Source of the DNA: Polaromonas sp. OV174
GTDB taxonomy: Bacteria > Pseudomonadota > Gammaproteobacteria > Burkholderiales > Burkholderiaceae_C
DNA: 64,000 nt
Assembly: GCF_900112285.1 (NCBI RefSeq)
Contig: NZ_FOKZ01000023.1
Span: 1 to 64,000, forward strand
Reading direction: 5' to 3'
The notes under the pieces were generated by a model. It saw nothing but the letters and a program-made list of their open reading frames with translations. It searched no databases and was not told where the DNA came from. Below, piece by piece: positions 16,795-23,418 of this stretch. The first letter of the stretch is position 1; every line of letters begins with the position of its first letter. The position numbers and the translations under genes are program-made.

Positions 16795-18759
16795 TTATCC
16801 CGGCACAAAAAAGCTGCGCGGATGGCTGCGCCAGCGCGCCCAGATGGCCGAACGGATGCGGGCCCGGTCCAGGCCGCTGACGTTGTGGGCCTGCAGGGCC
16901 AGGCGAAATGCCAGGTAAAAACTCACGCCCAGATTGAGCGCGCCAATCAGCGGGATGGAGGCCATGCACCACCAGATCGCCGCATGGCTGAAGGCTTCCA
17001 GGCCCAGCGAAGCGCCGGCGGCGGCCAGCTGTCCGGTGGAGAGCGTGACGTGGCGCGCTTCCAGTTCTATGCCGAAAAAGCCGGTGAAAGCCGGAATCAG
17101 GCCGAGCATGAAGCCCAGGGCGATGTTAGAGGCGAAACCGGAAATGTTTTTGCGCATGAAGGCCGACCAGCGCGTGGCGCGTTCGGCGCCCAGCACGGCG
17201 GTAAAGCGCGGGTTGTGGCGCATGGCTGAGTCCAGGTGGTGCAGCACAAACCAGTTTTCCACCCAGCCGGCGATCATGCTGGAGGCAAACAGCAGCCCGC
17301 CGGTAAACGCCGCCCAAAGCAGCGTCGGCCCCAGCAGGGTCAGTGATTCCAGCACATGATGGGCGCTCTCGCTGCCTATCATCGGGTGGCCCAGCAGCAG
17401 CTGGACCATGGCGTTGACCAGCAGCACCGCCGGCACCACCATGAACACATTGCCAAACACCGCCGCCACCTGCGAGCGCACCAGGTGCGTGACCTCGTCG
17501 ACAAAGTCTTCCAGCGTGGTCGTGGTTTCGTCCGAGGCAATGTCCTTGAGCTTCGCCGCCATGGCCGGTGCGGTCATGGCGGGCTGCTTGGTGGCCAGCG
17601 TGAAATGCAGCAGCTGGATCATGATGAAGGTGCCGGCATAGGCCACGCTGGCCCAGAAACCGCTCCAGAAGGCCGACAAACCTATGCCCACAATCATGAA
17701 TTTGAGCAGTGTGGTGAGTGCGGTGACGGCGCCGCCGCCCATCGCCTTGCCCAGCATTTCCTTGTAGTCGGCACGGTTTCTGGTGATGTAGTGCTCGCCG
17801 GTCTCGGCGCTGCGCTCGGCCATCTTGGCCGACAGCAAAGTGGAATTGGCGCTGATCAGCGCACCTATGCTTTTGCTTTCCTGCGCGATGGTGACGCGGC
17901 GCACCATCAGCTTGAGCGCGGCCATGGCCGGTTTGGCCGACAGCAAGGCCTCTAGCAGCTCGCGGTCGCGCAGCATGCGGGCACGCAACTGGCGCAGCCT
18001 GAACACCATGCCGACGGAAATGCCGTTTTCTTCCAGGTGCGCATAAATGCTGTTGATGGCCTGGCGGCAGGCGTCCAGCCGCTCGCGGTACTGCATGACG
18101 GCGGCCTGTAGGGCCGCCTCGTCGCGCTGGGGCTGAAAAAACACCGAGCGCAGCGCCTGCACATCGGCCGGCAGGGCATGAAAGGCCCGCACATGGGGGT
18201 CGGCCCGGTCCATGCGCAGCCGCAGTTCGGGAGCAAAGCCGGTGGCGCGAATTTGTGCCGTGCAATAGGTCAGGGAGTCCATCAGGCTGTGGTGCCAGCG
18301 CCTGGCGTCGCGCTCGGGGTGGGCCGACAGCAGCACCGTGAGCTGCCCGATTTGCGACTCGTCCAGCGCGCTCATCCACTGCGCATCGAAGCGGGTGGGC
18401 GCTATCAGCGGGAACAGTTCAGAGGCATCCGTGGTTTCGGGCGTGCCGGGCAAGAGCTTGCGGCGCAGCCTTTCGGCCAGTTCACTGACAAAAGCCGTGC
18501 GTGGCGCAAAACCGAAATCGGCCAGTAAAGGCGTCACATCAACCGTTTGCAGCAGCGTTTCCCACCAGGCTTGCAGCCGTGCCTGAATCTCGGGTTGGCG
18601 CTGCACGGCGTCAATCAGAGCCTGAACCCTGGCCACGGCGGCCTGGGTCGAGGTCTGGTCACCGCGAATCCAGGCAAACAACTGGATCAGCCAGACATGG
18701 CGCTGTGCCAGGTCGGCTTCGGGATTCAGCCTGGCGAGCAGGGTGGACAGGTCCTTCAT
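16795..18759 (-). CDS. Gcr-like 'site-specific recombinase' family membrane protein
   Basis: The 654-residue product matches the family annotated as site-specific recombinase (Gcr). Its N-terminal 300 residues are helical and soluble, including LRQLRARMLRDRELLEALL. From about 340 onward several long membrane helices follow (ALTTLLKFMIVGIGLSAFW, VFMVVPAVLLVNAMVQLLL, LGFMLGLIPAFTGFFGIEL). This membrane layout does not fit a DNA recombinase, and I see no recombinase active-site motif. The family name is historical; true function is unknown. It is followed by no partner on the same strand. Confidence 0.8.
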   Translation of the reverse strand: MKDLSTLLARLNPEADLAQRHVWLIQLFAWIRGDQTSTQAAVARVQALIDAVQRQPEIQARLQAWWETLLQTVDVTPLLADFGFAPRTAFVSELAERLRRKLLPGTPETTDASELFPLIAPTRFDAQWMSALDESQIGQLTVLLSAHPERDARRWHHSLMDSLTYCTAQIRATGFAPELRLRMDRADPHVRAFHALPADVQALRSVFFQPQRDEAALQAAVMQYRERLDACRQAINSIYAHLEENGISVGMVFRLRQLRARMLRDRELLEALLSAKPAMAALKLMVRRVTIAQESKSIGALISANSTLLSAKMAERSAETGEHYITRNRADYKEMLGKAMGGGAVTALTTLLKFMIVGIGLSAFWSGFWASVAYAGTFIMIQLLHFTLATKQPAMTAPAMAAKLKDIASDETTTTLEDFVDEVTHLVRSQVAAVFGNVFMVVPAVLLVNAMVQLLLGHPMIGSESAHHVLESLTLLGPTLLWAAFTGGLLFASSMIAGWVENWFVLHHLDSAMRHNPRFTAVLGAERATRWSAFMRKNISGFASNIALGFMLGLIPAFTGFFGIELEARHVTLSTGQLAAAGASLGLEAFSHAAIWWCMASIPLIGALNLGVSFYLAFRLALQAHNVSGLDRARIRSAIWARWRSHPRSFFVPG

Positions 18760-18767
18760 GAACCGAC

Positions 18768-19163
18768 CTAGTGCAGCACGCGGCTGGGTGGGTTACCGTC
18801 CTGCGTCGCTTCCAGCACGAACAGTGGAATGCTCACCTCGAAGCGCTCGCCATCCTCGGCGACGAAAAAATAACTGCCGTGCATGGTGCCGCTGGCGGTG
18901 CGCAGGCGCGAGCCGCTGCTGTACTGGAAGGACTCGCCGGGCTTGAGCAGCGGCTGGTGGCCCACCACGCCCAGGCCCTTGACCTCCTCGGTGTGGCCGT
19001 TGGCGTCGCAGATGATCCAGTGGCGCGAAATCAGCTGCGCTGCCACCTCGCCGGTATTGGTCACGGTGACGGTATAGGAAAAGCCATAGACCTGCTCTTG
19101 CGGCGCCGATTGCTCGGGCCGGTAGTGGGGAATGACTTCGCAGGAGAATTGGTATTTGGACAT
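18768..19163 (-). CDS. apaG: ApaG domain protein
   Basis: This 131-residue protein is an ApaG fibronectin-III-like fold protein, often named Co2+/Mg2+ efflux protein. Seen are VYGFSYTVTVTNTGEVAAQL, SRHWIICDANG, GVVGHQPLLKPGESFQYSSG and MHGSYFFVAEDGERFEV, all diagnostic. The ATG at 19163 matches the family N-terminus. It is divergent from rpe and sits 8 bases upstream of the Gcr-like gene, an arrangement typical of Burkholderiales. Function in metal resistance is genetic inference in enterobacteria only. Confidence 0.93.
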   Translation of the reverse strand: MSKYQFSCEVIPHYRPEQSAPQEQVYGFSYTVTVTNTGEVAAQLISRHWIICDANGHTEEVKGLGVVGHQPLLKPGESFQYSSGSRLRTASGTMHGSYFFVAEDGERFEVSIPLFVLEATQDGNPPSRVLH

Positions 19164-19252
19164 GGCAGGAGAAACGGTTGGGTGCCAGTTTAACGCCCGC
19201 TCCGGCAGGCCGGGGCGCGGCGACATAAGGCGCTTACTGCGACAATCTCGCC

Positions 19253-19948
19253 ATGAGTAAAACCACGCCGCCCACCTACCGGATTGCTCCGTCCATCCTG
19301 TCCGCCGATTTCGCCCGCCTGGGCGACGAATTCAAGGCCGTCATCGCGGCCGGCGCCGACTGGATTCACTTTGACGTGATGGACAATCACTACGTACCCA
19401 ATCTGACGTTTGGGCCCATGATCTGCCAGGCGCTCAAGCCCCATGCCGTGCGCGTCGATGGTTCGGCCGTGCCGATTGACGTGCACCTGATGGTGCAGCC
19501 GGTCGACAGCCTGGCCGCCGCCTTTGCCGACGCCGGCGCCGACTACATCAGCTTTCACCCCGACGCCTCCGGCCATGTGCACCGCAGCATCCAGGCCATC
19601 CGTGCCAAGGGCTGCAAGCCGGGGCTGGTGTTTAATCCGGCGGAGCCGCTGGATGTGCTGGACTGGGTGATCGACGATATTGACCTGATTCTGATCATGA
19701 GCGTCAATCCCGGTTTTGGCGGCCAAAGCTTTATTGACAGCGCCTTGCGCAAGATTGAAGCGGTGCGCAAACGCATAGATGCCAGCGGCAAGGACATCCG
19801 CCTGGAAGTCGACGGCGGTATCAAGACCGACAACATTGCCCGCGTCGCCGCCGCCGGGGCTGACACCTTTGTGGCCGGCAGTGCCATCTTTGGCAAGCCC
19901 GACTACAAGGCGGTGATTGACACAATGCGCGGAGCGCTAGGTGGCTGA
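19253..19948 (+). CDS. rpe: Ribulose-phosphate 3-epimerase
   Basis: This 231-residue TIM-barrel enzyme interconverts ribulose 5-phosphate and xylulose 5-phosphate in the pentose phosphate and Calvin pathways. Motifs seen: [15 protein letters not shown] at the start, [17 protein letters not shown] (metal His and Asp), [19 protein letters not shown] and [11 protein letters not shown] (second catalytic Asp). Length and start are normal. It marks the end of the conserved core before the accessory island. Confidence 0.96.
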   Translation: MSKTTPPTYRIAPSILSADFARLGDEFKAVIAAGADWIHFDVMDNHYVPNLTFGPMICQALKPHAVRVDGSAVPIDVHLMVQPVDSLAAAFADAGADYISFHPDASGHVHRSIQAIRAKGCKPGLVFNPAEPLDVLDWVIDDIDLILIMSVNPGFGGQSFIDSALRKIEAVRKRIDASGKDIRLEVDGGIKTDNIARVAAAGADTFVAGSAIFGKPDYKAVIDTMRGALGG

Positions 19949-20263
19949 GCCGGTTTTTCTGGCCAGCCTTGGCGTGGTACGAAGAAATAGTGTTTGAAAC
20001 AAAAAATATCTTATTCCCTCTGACGGCTGAAACGAAGCTTGTTCAAATTCAGCCTGATAGTTTGAAACAAACACCTCGGAGCAAGAAAAATCTTCTCTGT
20101 AGATTTAATAGAGTTTGAAACATGAACGTGACTGTGTATGCAGTAGGGTTCACGTCGAACTTTGCTCAACGGTTTATCGCGAAAAAGCAGAGATGCTTTC
20201 GAGCATCTATATGCAAAATAATTGACATGCCAATTGCGTATGAACACGTCGTGCGAGCCGCAA
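19949..20263. other. Non-coding leader of the accessory island
   Basis: This AT-richer 315-base stretch has no credible gene. It holds three of the five copies of the TAG-N-GTTTGAAACA motif described separately (19988, 20058 and 20109). Confidence 0.6.
19988..20122 (+). repeat. Three copies of a TAGNGTTTGAAACA motif
   Basis: TAGTGTTTGAAACA is at 19988-20001, TAGTTTGAAACA at 20058-20069 and TAGAGTTTGAAACA at 20109-20122. The core TGTTTGAAACA is a perfect odd-length palindrome in the first copy. Spacing is irregular (about 69 and 52 bases). Two more copies occur past the toxin-antitoxin transposon at 22783 and 22906, always in the same orientation. Confidence 0.7.
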
Positions 20264-20566
20264 TCACCGGGGGCATCGCGACCTATACGCTTTCGAGACA
20301 ATAAGATTTATCGGTGGTCGTTTGATCTTGCCGGCTTGGTACAAGTCGTACTGCAATTGCATGCATCCCCATAATTCCGGACTGGTCCCAAAGGCGTCCC
20401 CCAATCGGTACGCCATGTCAGCTGAAATACCAGACGAGCCGGCGACAACTCGCGATAGAGTGGCTCGGTTTACGCCAAGCTTCACAGCTGCTTCTGTCAC
20501 AGAGACGTTTCCCAAATATTCCCGAAGGACTTCGCCTGGGTGTGGCGGGTTGTGCATGCGAGTCAT
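20264..20566 (-). CDS. higA: HigA-type antitoxin, XRE family
   Basis: A 100-residue helix-turn-helix protein with the HigA hallmark MHNPPHPGEVLREY, then SVTEAAVKLGVNRATLSRVV as the DNA-binding helices and SPELWGCMQLQYDLYQA near the end. It would bind its own promoter and neutralise a HigB-type mRNA-cleaving toxin. The C-terminus has an extra basic tail. The toxin gene that should precede it is decayed (see next entry), so this is an orphan antitoxin. An alternative start at 20557 (MHNPP) is also reasonable. Confidence 0.85.
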   Translation of the reverse strand: MTRMHNPPHPGEVLREYLGNVSVTEAAVKLGVNRATLSRVVAGSSGISADMAYRLGDAFGTSPELWGCMQLQYDLYQAGKIKRPPINLIVSKAYRSRCPR

Positions 20567-20572
20567 ATAACC

Positions 20573-20660
20573 TCAGAAGGAATCCTGATAGTAAACAGGT
20601 ACGCATCATTGTTCAAACGCCCTAGGTGTGTGCCAATGCCGAATTGACCATTCAAAAGGG
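20573..20660 (-). pseudogene. Possible remnant of higB toxin
   Basis: Directly upstream of higA one minus-strand frame reads FEWSIRHWHTPRAFEQ, an in-frame TGA, then CVPVYYQDSF and a stop 6 bases before higA. HigB proteins end in a similar W-S-V/I...RxxF...VDYxDYH pattern and sit at this distance. The upstream two thirds of the toxin are not visible. The assignment rests on short similarity and position only. Confidence 0.35.
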
Positions 20661-20885
20661 CCTGTGCTGACTATGGAGTGATCACTTGCACTTCTTGTAG
20701 AAGGTTGCTGGATATGATAATTCGGAGAGTTGACCTGGGCACCTTAAGATCGGCGCAGCTGATCAATGGAGGGTTGGCGTCAACAAAGGAATGGGTTCTA
20801 TTGCGCATCAACCAGTACTGACTTACCAGGGGCGCACGATAGCGTAACTTTCATCATAGACAGGTATCTGCAATCGGCAGGCAAC
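20661..20885. other. Intergenic stretch without a gene
   Basis: No credible frame is seen. It is probably decayed upstream sequence of the higB remnant and the leader of the next gene. Confidence 0.5.
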
Positions 20886-21230
20886 ATGAAACACGAAATC
20901 CCATCCGACTATCCTGGTAATCCATATCCGAGTGGTATGGGCGGCGCTCAACCGAAGTTTGTGGCGCGAAAAATAGGCGACAGGTTTGTTGTTGGCCTCA
21001 CAGAGGAAGAGCGTCAGGAGCGTTACGCCATTTGCCTGGACTTGATGCAGCAGCTTGTGCCGTACGGGCAACGCAAACGTGAAGAAAATCCAATGTGGTC
21101 GACATCTCAGATTCTTCGACGGATACATGATGGGGTGCTCTCGCTTGAAACAGGGCTCACGCATCCGGAGATTGTTTGGCTCGTTTCGAGCGTGGCTCGA
21201 AAGCTCGATTGGCCACCGGAATGGATTTGA
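20886..21230 (+). CDS. Small hypothetical protein
   Basis: I do not recognise a function for this 114-residue protein. It has no signal peptide or membrane segment. The N-terminus is MKHEIPSDYPGNPYPSGMGG, followed by QPKFVARKIGDRFVVGLTEE, then a helical region rich in charged residues (RQERYAICLDLMQQLVPYGQ) and a tryptophan-containing C-terminus KLDWPPEWI. I recall similar small accessory proteins in proteobacteria with QPK and GLT-E elements, always unnamed. The ATG at 20886 is taken as start because the upstream frame has no typical composition. Confidence 0.65.
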   Translation: MKHEIPSDYPGNPYPSGMGGAQPKFVARKIGDRFVVGLTEEERQERYAICLDLMQQLVPYGQRKREENPMWSTSQILRRIHDGVLSLETGLTHPEIVWLVSSVARKLDWPPEWI

Positions 21231-21299
21231 CCCGTTTCAATAAACGCCGGATAAGGTCGAATACGCAGAATACTGGGACGAAGTTTTCACATGACCTTC

Positions 21300-21527
21300 T
21301 CAGTTTTCCATTGGATGCGCCGCCGCCTCCGGGTAGAGTTTTGGAAATAGCAAGTTCAGGGCGTCGAGCGGGAAGCCAATGCCGACATCACCTGTCGGGC
21401 TGTCGCTGACCAGCAGGCCGTCCTTGATGAGTTGCGAAAGAACCTTCCGAGCGATTCTCTCATCCAGGCCCGTCATCTGCGCGAATTCACCGCGCGATAC
21501 CGGTCCAGCTACGAAACATGGTGTAGC
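21300..21527 (-). pseudogene. Fic family protein, C-terminal remnant
   Basis: The minus strand encodes SRGEFAQMTGLDERIARKVL, then SQLIKDGLLVSDSPTGDVGI, and ends with GFPLDALNLLFPKLYPEA and a stop at 21300-21302. This is the winged-helix tail found after the catalytic domain of many Fic (AMP-transferase) proteins. The HPFxxGNGR catalytic core is absent, since the coding similarity is lost at about 21527. It is therefore a dead fragment. Confidence 0.65.
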
Positions 21528-21607
21528 TGCAAATTGGCCTCCTGGCGGTAGTCAGGAGGCTTGGTACTGTTGCTGCGCACGAGAATGAGGTCGGCGACAA
21601 GCGCCTT

Positions 21608-21642
21608 GGGGCGTGGATCTCGTGCTCACGCCCCATTTTTTT
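21608..21642 (+). terminator. Candidate rho-independent terminator
   Basis: GGGGCGTG (21608-21615) pairs perfectly with CACGCCCC (21627-21634) around an 11-base loop, followed by ATTTTTTT at 21635-21642. On the plus strand this has the form of an intrinsic terminator. It would stop transcription from the left before the transposon that starts at 21671. Confidence 0.6.
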
Positions 21643-21670
21643 CAGCACTTCTCTTGCTTTGGTTCAGTCT

Positions 21671-21710
21671 GAGGGTCGGCAGGGATTCATGTAAAAAACC
21701 GCAGAAACAA
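21671..21710 (+). repeat. Left terminal inverted repeat
   Basis: Forty bases, identical to the reverse complement of 22663-22702, with no mismatch. The inner end has AAAAAACCGCAGAAACAA. Confidence 0.9.
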
Positions 21711-21761
21711 ACCTAACTCATTGTCAGAGTTGAACATTTAGCTTGCGCTGGTATCATGAAA

Positions 21762-21790
21762 TTGACAACTCTTTGCGTTTGTCGTAACAT
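21762..21790 (+). promoter_or_regulatory. Sigma-70 promoter of the toxin-antitoxin pair
   Basis: TTGACA at 21762-21767 is a perfect -35 box, with TAACAT at 21785-21790 as -10 after a 17-base spacer. The imperfect palindrome TGTCGTAACATACGGACA (21781-21798) covers the -10 and is a likely operator for autorepression by the antitoxin. GGAGG lies before the antitoxin ATG at 21821. Confidence 0.75.
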
Positions 21791-21820
21791 ACGGACATTG
21801 CTTCGATTCGGGAGGTCAAC

Positions 21821-22081
21821 ATGAGTATTCATACGTTTTCTAGCCGCGACTTCACACGTGACGTGTCAGCGGCCAAGCGTGCGGCTGTGGATGGCCCTGT
21901 GTTTATTACCGACCGTGGGCGTCCTGCATTTGCGCTGCTAAAAATCGACGACTACTACCGCATCGCCGGGCAAAGCAAGCCTTCGCTCCTCGATGTCATG
22001 GATGGCATCCCTGGTGGGGACGCTATCGATTTCGACCCGCCTCGACTCAATCTCCAGATCCAAGGCGCATCGTTTGATTGA
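21821..22081 (+). CDS. Type II antitoxin, Phd/YefM family
   Basis: This 86-residue protein has the Phd/YefM DNA-binding fold: SRDFTRDVSAAKRAAVDGPV, then FITDRGRPAFALLKIDDYYRI. The acidic C-terminus (IDFDPPRLNLQIQGASFD) would wrap the partner toxin. It precedes the PIN toxin by nine bases in the usual antitoxin-first order and sits inside the transposon. Confidence 0.93.
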   Translation: MSIHTFSSRDFTRDVSAAKRAAVDGPVFITDRGRPAFALLKIDDYYRIAGQSKPSLLDVMDGIPGGDAIDFDPPRLNLQIQGASFD

Positions 22082-22090
22082 GGGCGCTTA

Positions 22091-22504
22091 ATGTTCGTAC
22101 TGGATACCAACGTCATTTCCGAGCTGCGCCATGGCAAACCCCATCAATCTGCCGAGGTGCGGGCCTGGGCCGCAGGGCAGCCGAGCAGCAGGCTTTTCCT
22201 GTCGGCCATCACCATCCTTGAGTTGGAAATGGGCATCCTGGCACTGGAGCGACGCACGCCACCTCAGGGGAGCGCGCTGCGCAGCTGGCTTTCTGGAGTG
22301 CGGGAAGCATTCGCTGGACAGATTTTGCCATTCACCGACATCACCGCTACGGTGTGTGCTTCACTGCATGTGCCTAACCCACGCTCAGAGCGTGATGCGA
22401 TGATCGCTGCAACGGCGATTGAGCACAGCTTTACGGTCGTGACACGCAACGTGTCAGATTTTGCCGATACGGGCGTAGCGCTCGTGAACCCTTGGACTGT
22501 GTAA
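22091..22504 (+). CDS. vapC: PIN-domain toxin, VapC/FitB type
   Basis: This 137-residue ribonuclease has the acidic PIN active-site residues in MFVLDTNVISELR (D5, E11), the ITILELEMG helix, and RDAMIAATAIEH with the later TRNVSDFADTGV aspartate. VapC enzymes cleave initiator tRNA or rRNA. Pairing with a Phd-type rather than an AbrB-type antitoxin is common for this subgroup. An inverted repeat follows 19 bases after the stop. Confidence 0.93.
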   Translation: MFVLDTNVISELRHGKPHQSAEVRAWAAGQPSSRLFLSAITILELEMGILALERRTPPQGSALRSWLSGVREAFAGQILPFTDITATVCASLHVPNPRSERDAMIAATAIEHSFTVVTRNVSDFADTGVALVNPWTV

Positions 22505-22523
22505 GAGATGGCAATCGTACCGT

Positions 22524-22548
22524 GGTATGTAATATGAAAGTACATACC
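22524..22548. other. Perfect inverted repeat after the toxin gene
   Basis: GGTATGTA (22524-22531) pairs with TACATACC (22541-22548) around a 9-base loop. There is no T-run, so it is not a typical terminator. It may protect the 3' end of the message or be a site used by the element. Confidence 0.5.
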
Positions 22549-22662
22549 GTCGGCGCCTCAGCAAAACCGGTGAATTTTGGTTTGTTACATTGGATAATGG
22601 TGGATTATCGAATGTGAGTTGGTTGAGTTCACAAAAAACCAAGCATGGGCAAGGACTTAAGC

Positions 22663-22702
22663 TTGTTTCTGCGGTTTTTTACATGAATCCCTGCCGACCC
22701 TC
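22663..22702 (-). repeat. Right terminal inverted repeat
   Basis: Exact reverse complement of the left repeat at 21671-21710, followed by the second AGTCT target duplication. Confidence 0.9.
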
Positions 22703-22707
22703 AGTCT

Positions 22708-23032
22708 CGAGCTGGATGTTCGCGTTGCCACCCATTCTGCATTTGTTTTGAATTCTATTACCTTGATCTGGGCTGAAAAAAATAGAGTTTGAAACAGAAA
22801 AACTACAGCGTCTTTCTGATGACGCCGTCTGGATCAAAGGTGGGGCTGAGTTGTAGTGTGACGCAAGGGCTTCCTGACTTTTATAAGCTTCGCAGTTACA
22901 TGGAGTAGTGTTCGAAACAGACGTCTTCGCTTTTCGGCGCGAGCCTATCTCGTCTTTCTTGGCACTTGTGCTTGCCAATTTGTCGCGTGAAAATGCGGGC
23001 AGGAGACCAGGAGCGTACCGTCTGCTGTCGCT
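22708..23032. other. Island spacer without a gene
   Basis: No credible gene is seen between the transposon and the IS30 fragment. It holds the fourth and fifth copies of the TAGNGTTTGAAACA motif. Confidence 0.6.
22783..22919 (+). repeat. Two further copies of the TAGNGTTTGAAACA motif
   Basis: TAGAGTTTGAAACA is at 22783-22796 and TAGTGTTCGAAACA at 22906-22919. The first shares 16 bases (AATAGAGTTTGAAACA) with the copy at 20109. They lie on the far side of the transposon from the first three copies. Confidence 0.7.
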
Positions 23033-23354
23033 CTTGGATTCAACCGGTCGATGCAACAAGTTGACTGAATCGTTCAGCGGGCGTTTCGTAGTTTAGAGTT
23101 TTCCTTGGGCGTTCGTTCAGTTTTCTCGCCACTACATTTAGCTGTGCCTGTGAGTAATCGGAAAGATCGATCCCTTTGGGGAAATACTGCCGCAATAGTC
23201 CGTTCGTATTTTCATTGCTCCCACGCTGCCAAGGACTCTGGGGATCACAGAAGTCGACACTGATGTCTGTGGCCAATGTGAAACGCTTGTGGTCAGCAAT
23301 CTCATGACCCCGATCCCATGTCAACGACTTGTAGAGCTCCTGGGTCTCATCCAA
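23033..23354 (-). pseudogene. IS30 family transposase, C-terminal fragment with right end
   Basis: The minus strand encodes KSLTWDRGHEIADHKRFT, then FCDPQSPWQRGSNENTNGLL and the C-terminus ERFSQLVASTG. This is the end of the IS30 DDE domain, including the catalytic Glu in NENTNGLL. The N-terminal half is gone. A terminal repeat CTTGGATTCAACCGGTCGAT lies at 23033-23052, overlapping the stop codon. The same end sequence occurs in a tiny remnant at 40944-40999. The fragment is cut off shortly before the aldehyde dehydrogenase gene. Confidence 0.85.
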
Positions 23355-23418
23355 GCACCTATTCGTGGCTCACTGCATTTGATGGATACAGGCTTACTGG
23401 TCGAAGTCATGCCCGACT

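Larger units (their letters stand above)
21666..22707 (+). mobile_element. Transposase-less transposon carrying a toxin-antitoxin pair
   Basis: Perfect 40-base inverted repeats bound the element: GAGGGTCGGCAGGGATTCAT begins the left end (21671-21710), and its exact reverse complement ends the right end at 22663-22702. Both are flanked by the direct duplication AGTCT (21666-21670 and 22703-22707). The 1,032-bp body has only an antitoxin gene, a PIN toxin gene and about 270 bases of non-coding DNA. Long repeats near 38-40 bp with a 5-bp duplication resemble Tn3-family behaviour, as in Tn3-derived miniature elements; the repeat does not start with the common GGGG, so that link is inferred. Confidence 0.85.

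Noticed and set aside
16795-18759. Calling the 654-residue protein a DNA recombinase
   Set aside because: Its C-terminal half is made of membrane helices and lacks tyrosine or serine recombinase catalytic motifs; only the family name is kept.
19988-22919. GTTTGAAAC-type repeats as a CRISPR array
   Set aside because: Copies are only 12-14 bases long, unevenly spaced by about 50 to 2,700 bases, and no cas genes are present.
19949-23032. Small island genes as integron cassettes with attC sites
   Set aside because: No paired RYYYAAC/GTTRRRY core sites were found bounding the genes, and no integrase is in the window.
22679-23059. A 126-residue minus-strand frame crossing the right end of the transposon
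   Set aside because: It includes the terminal repeat itself, has no family pattern and no start signal.
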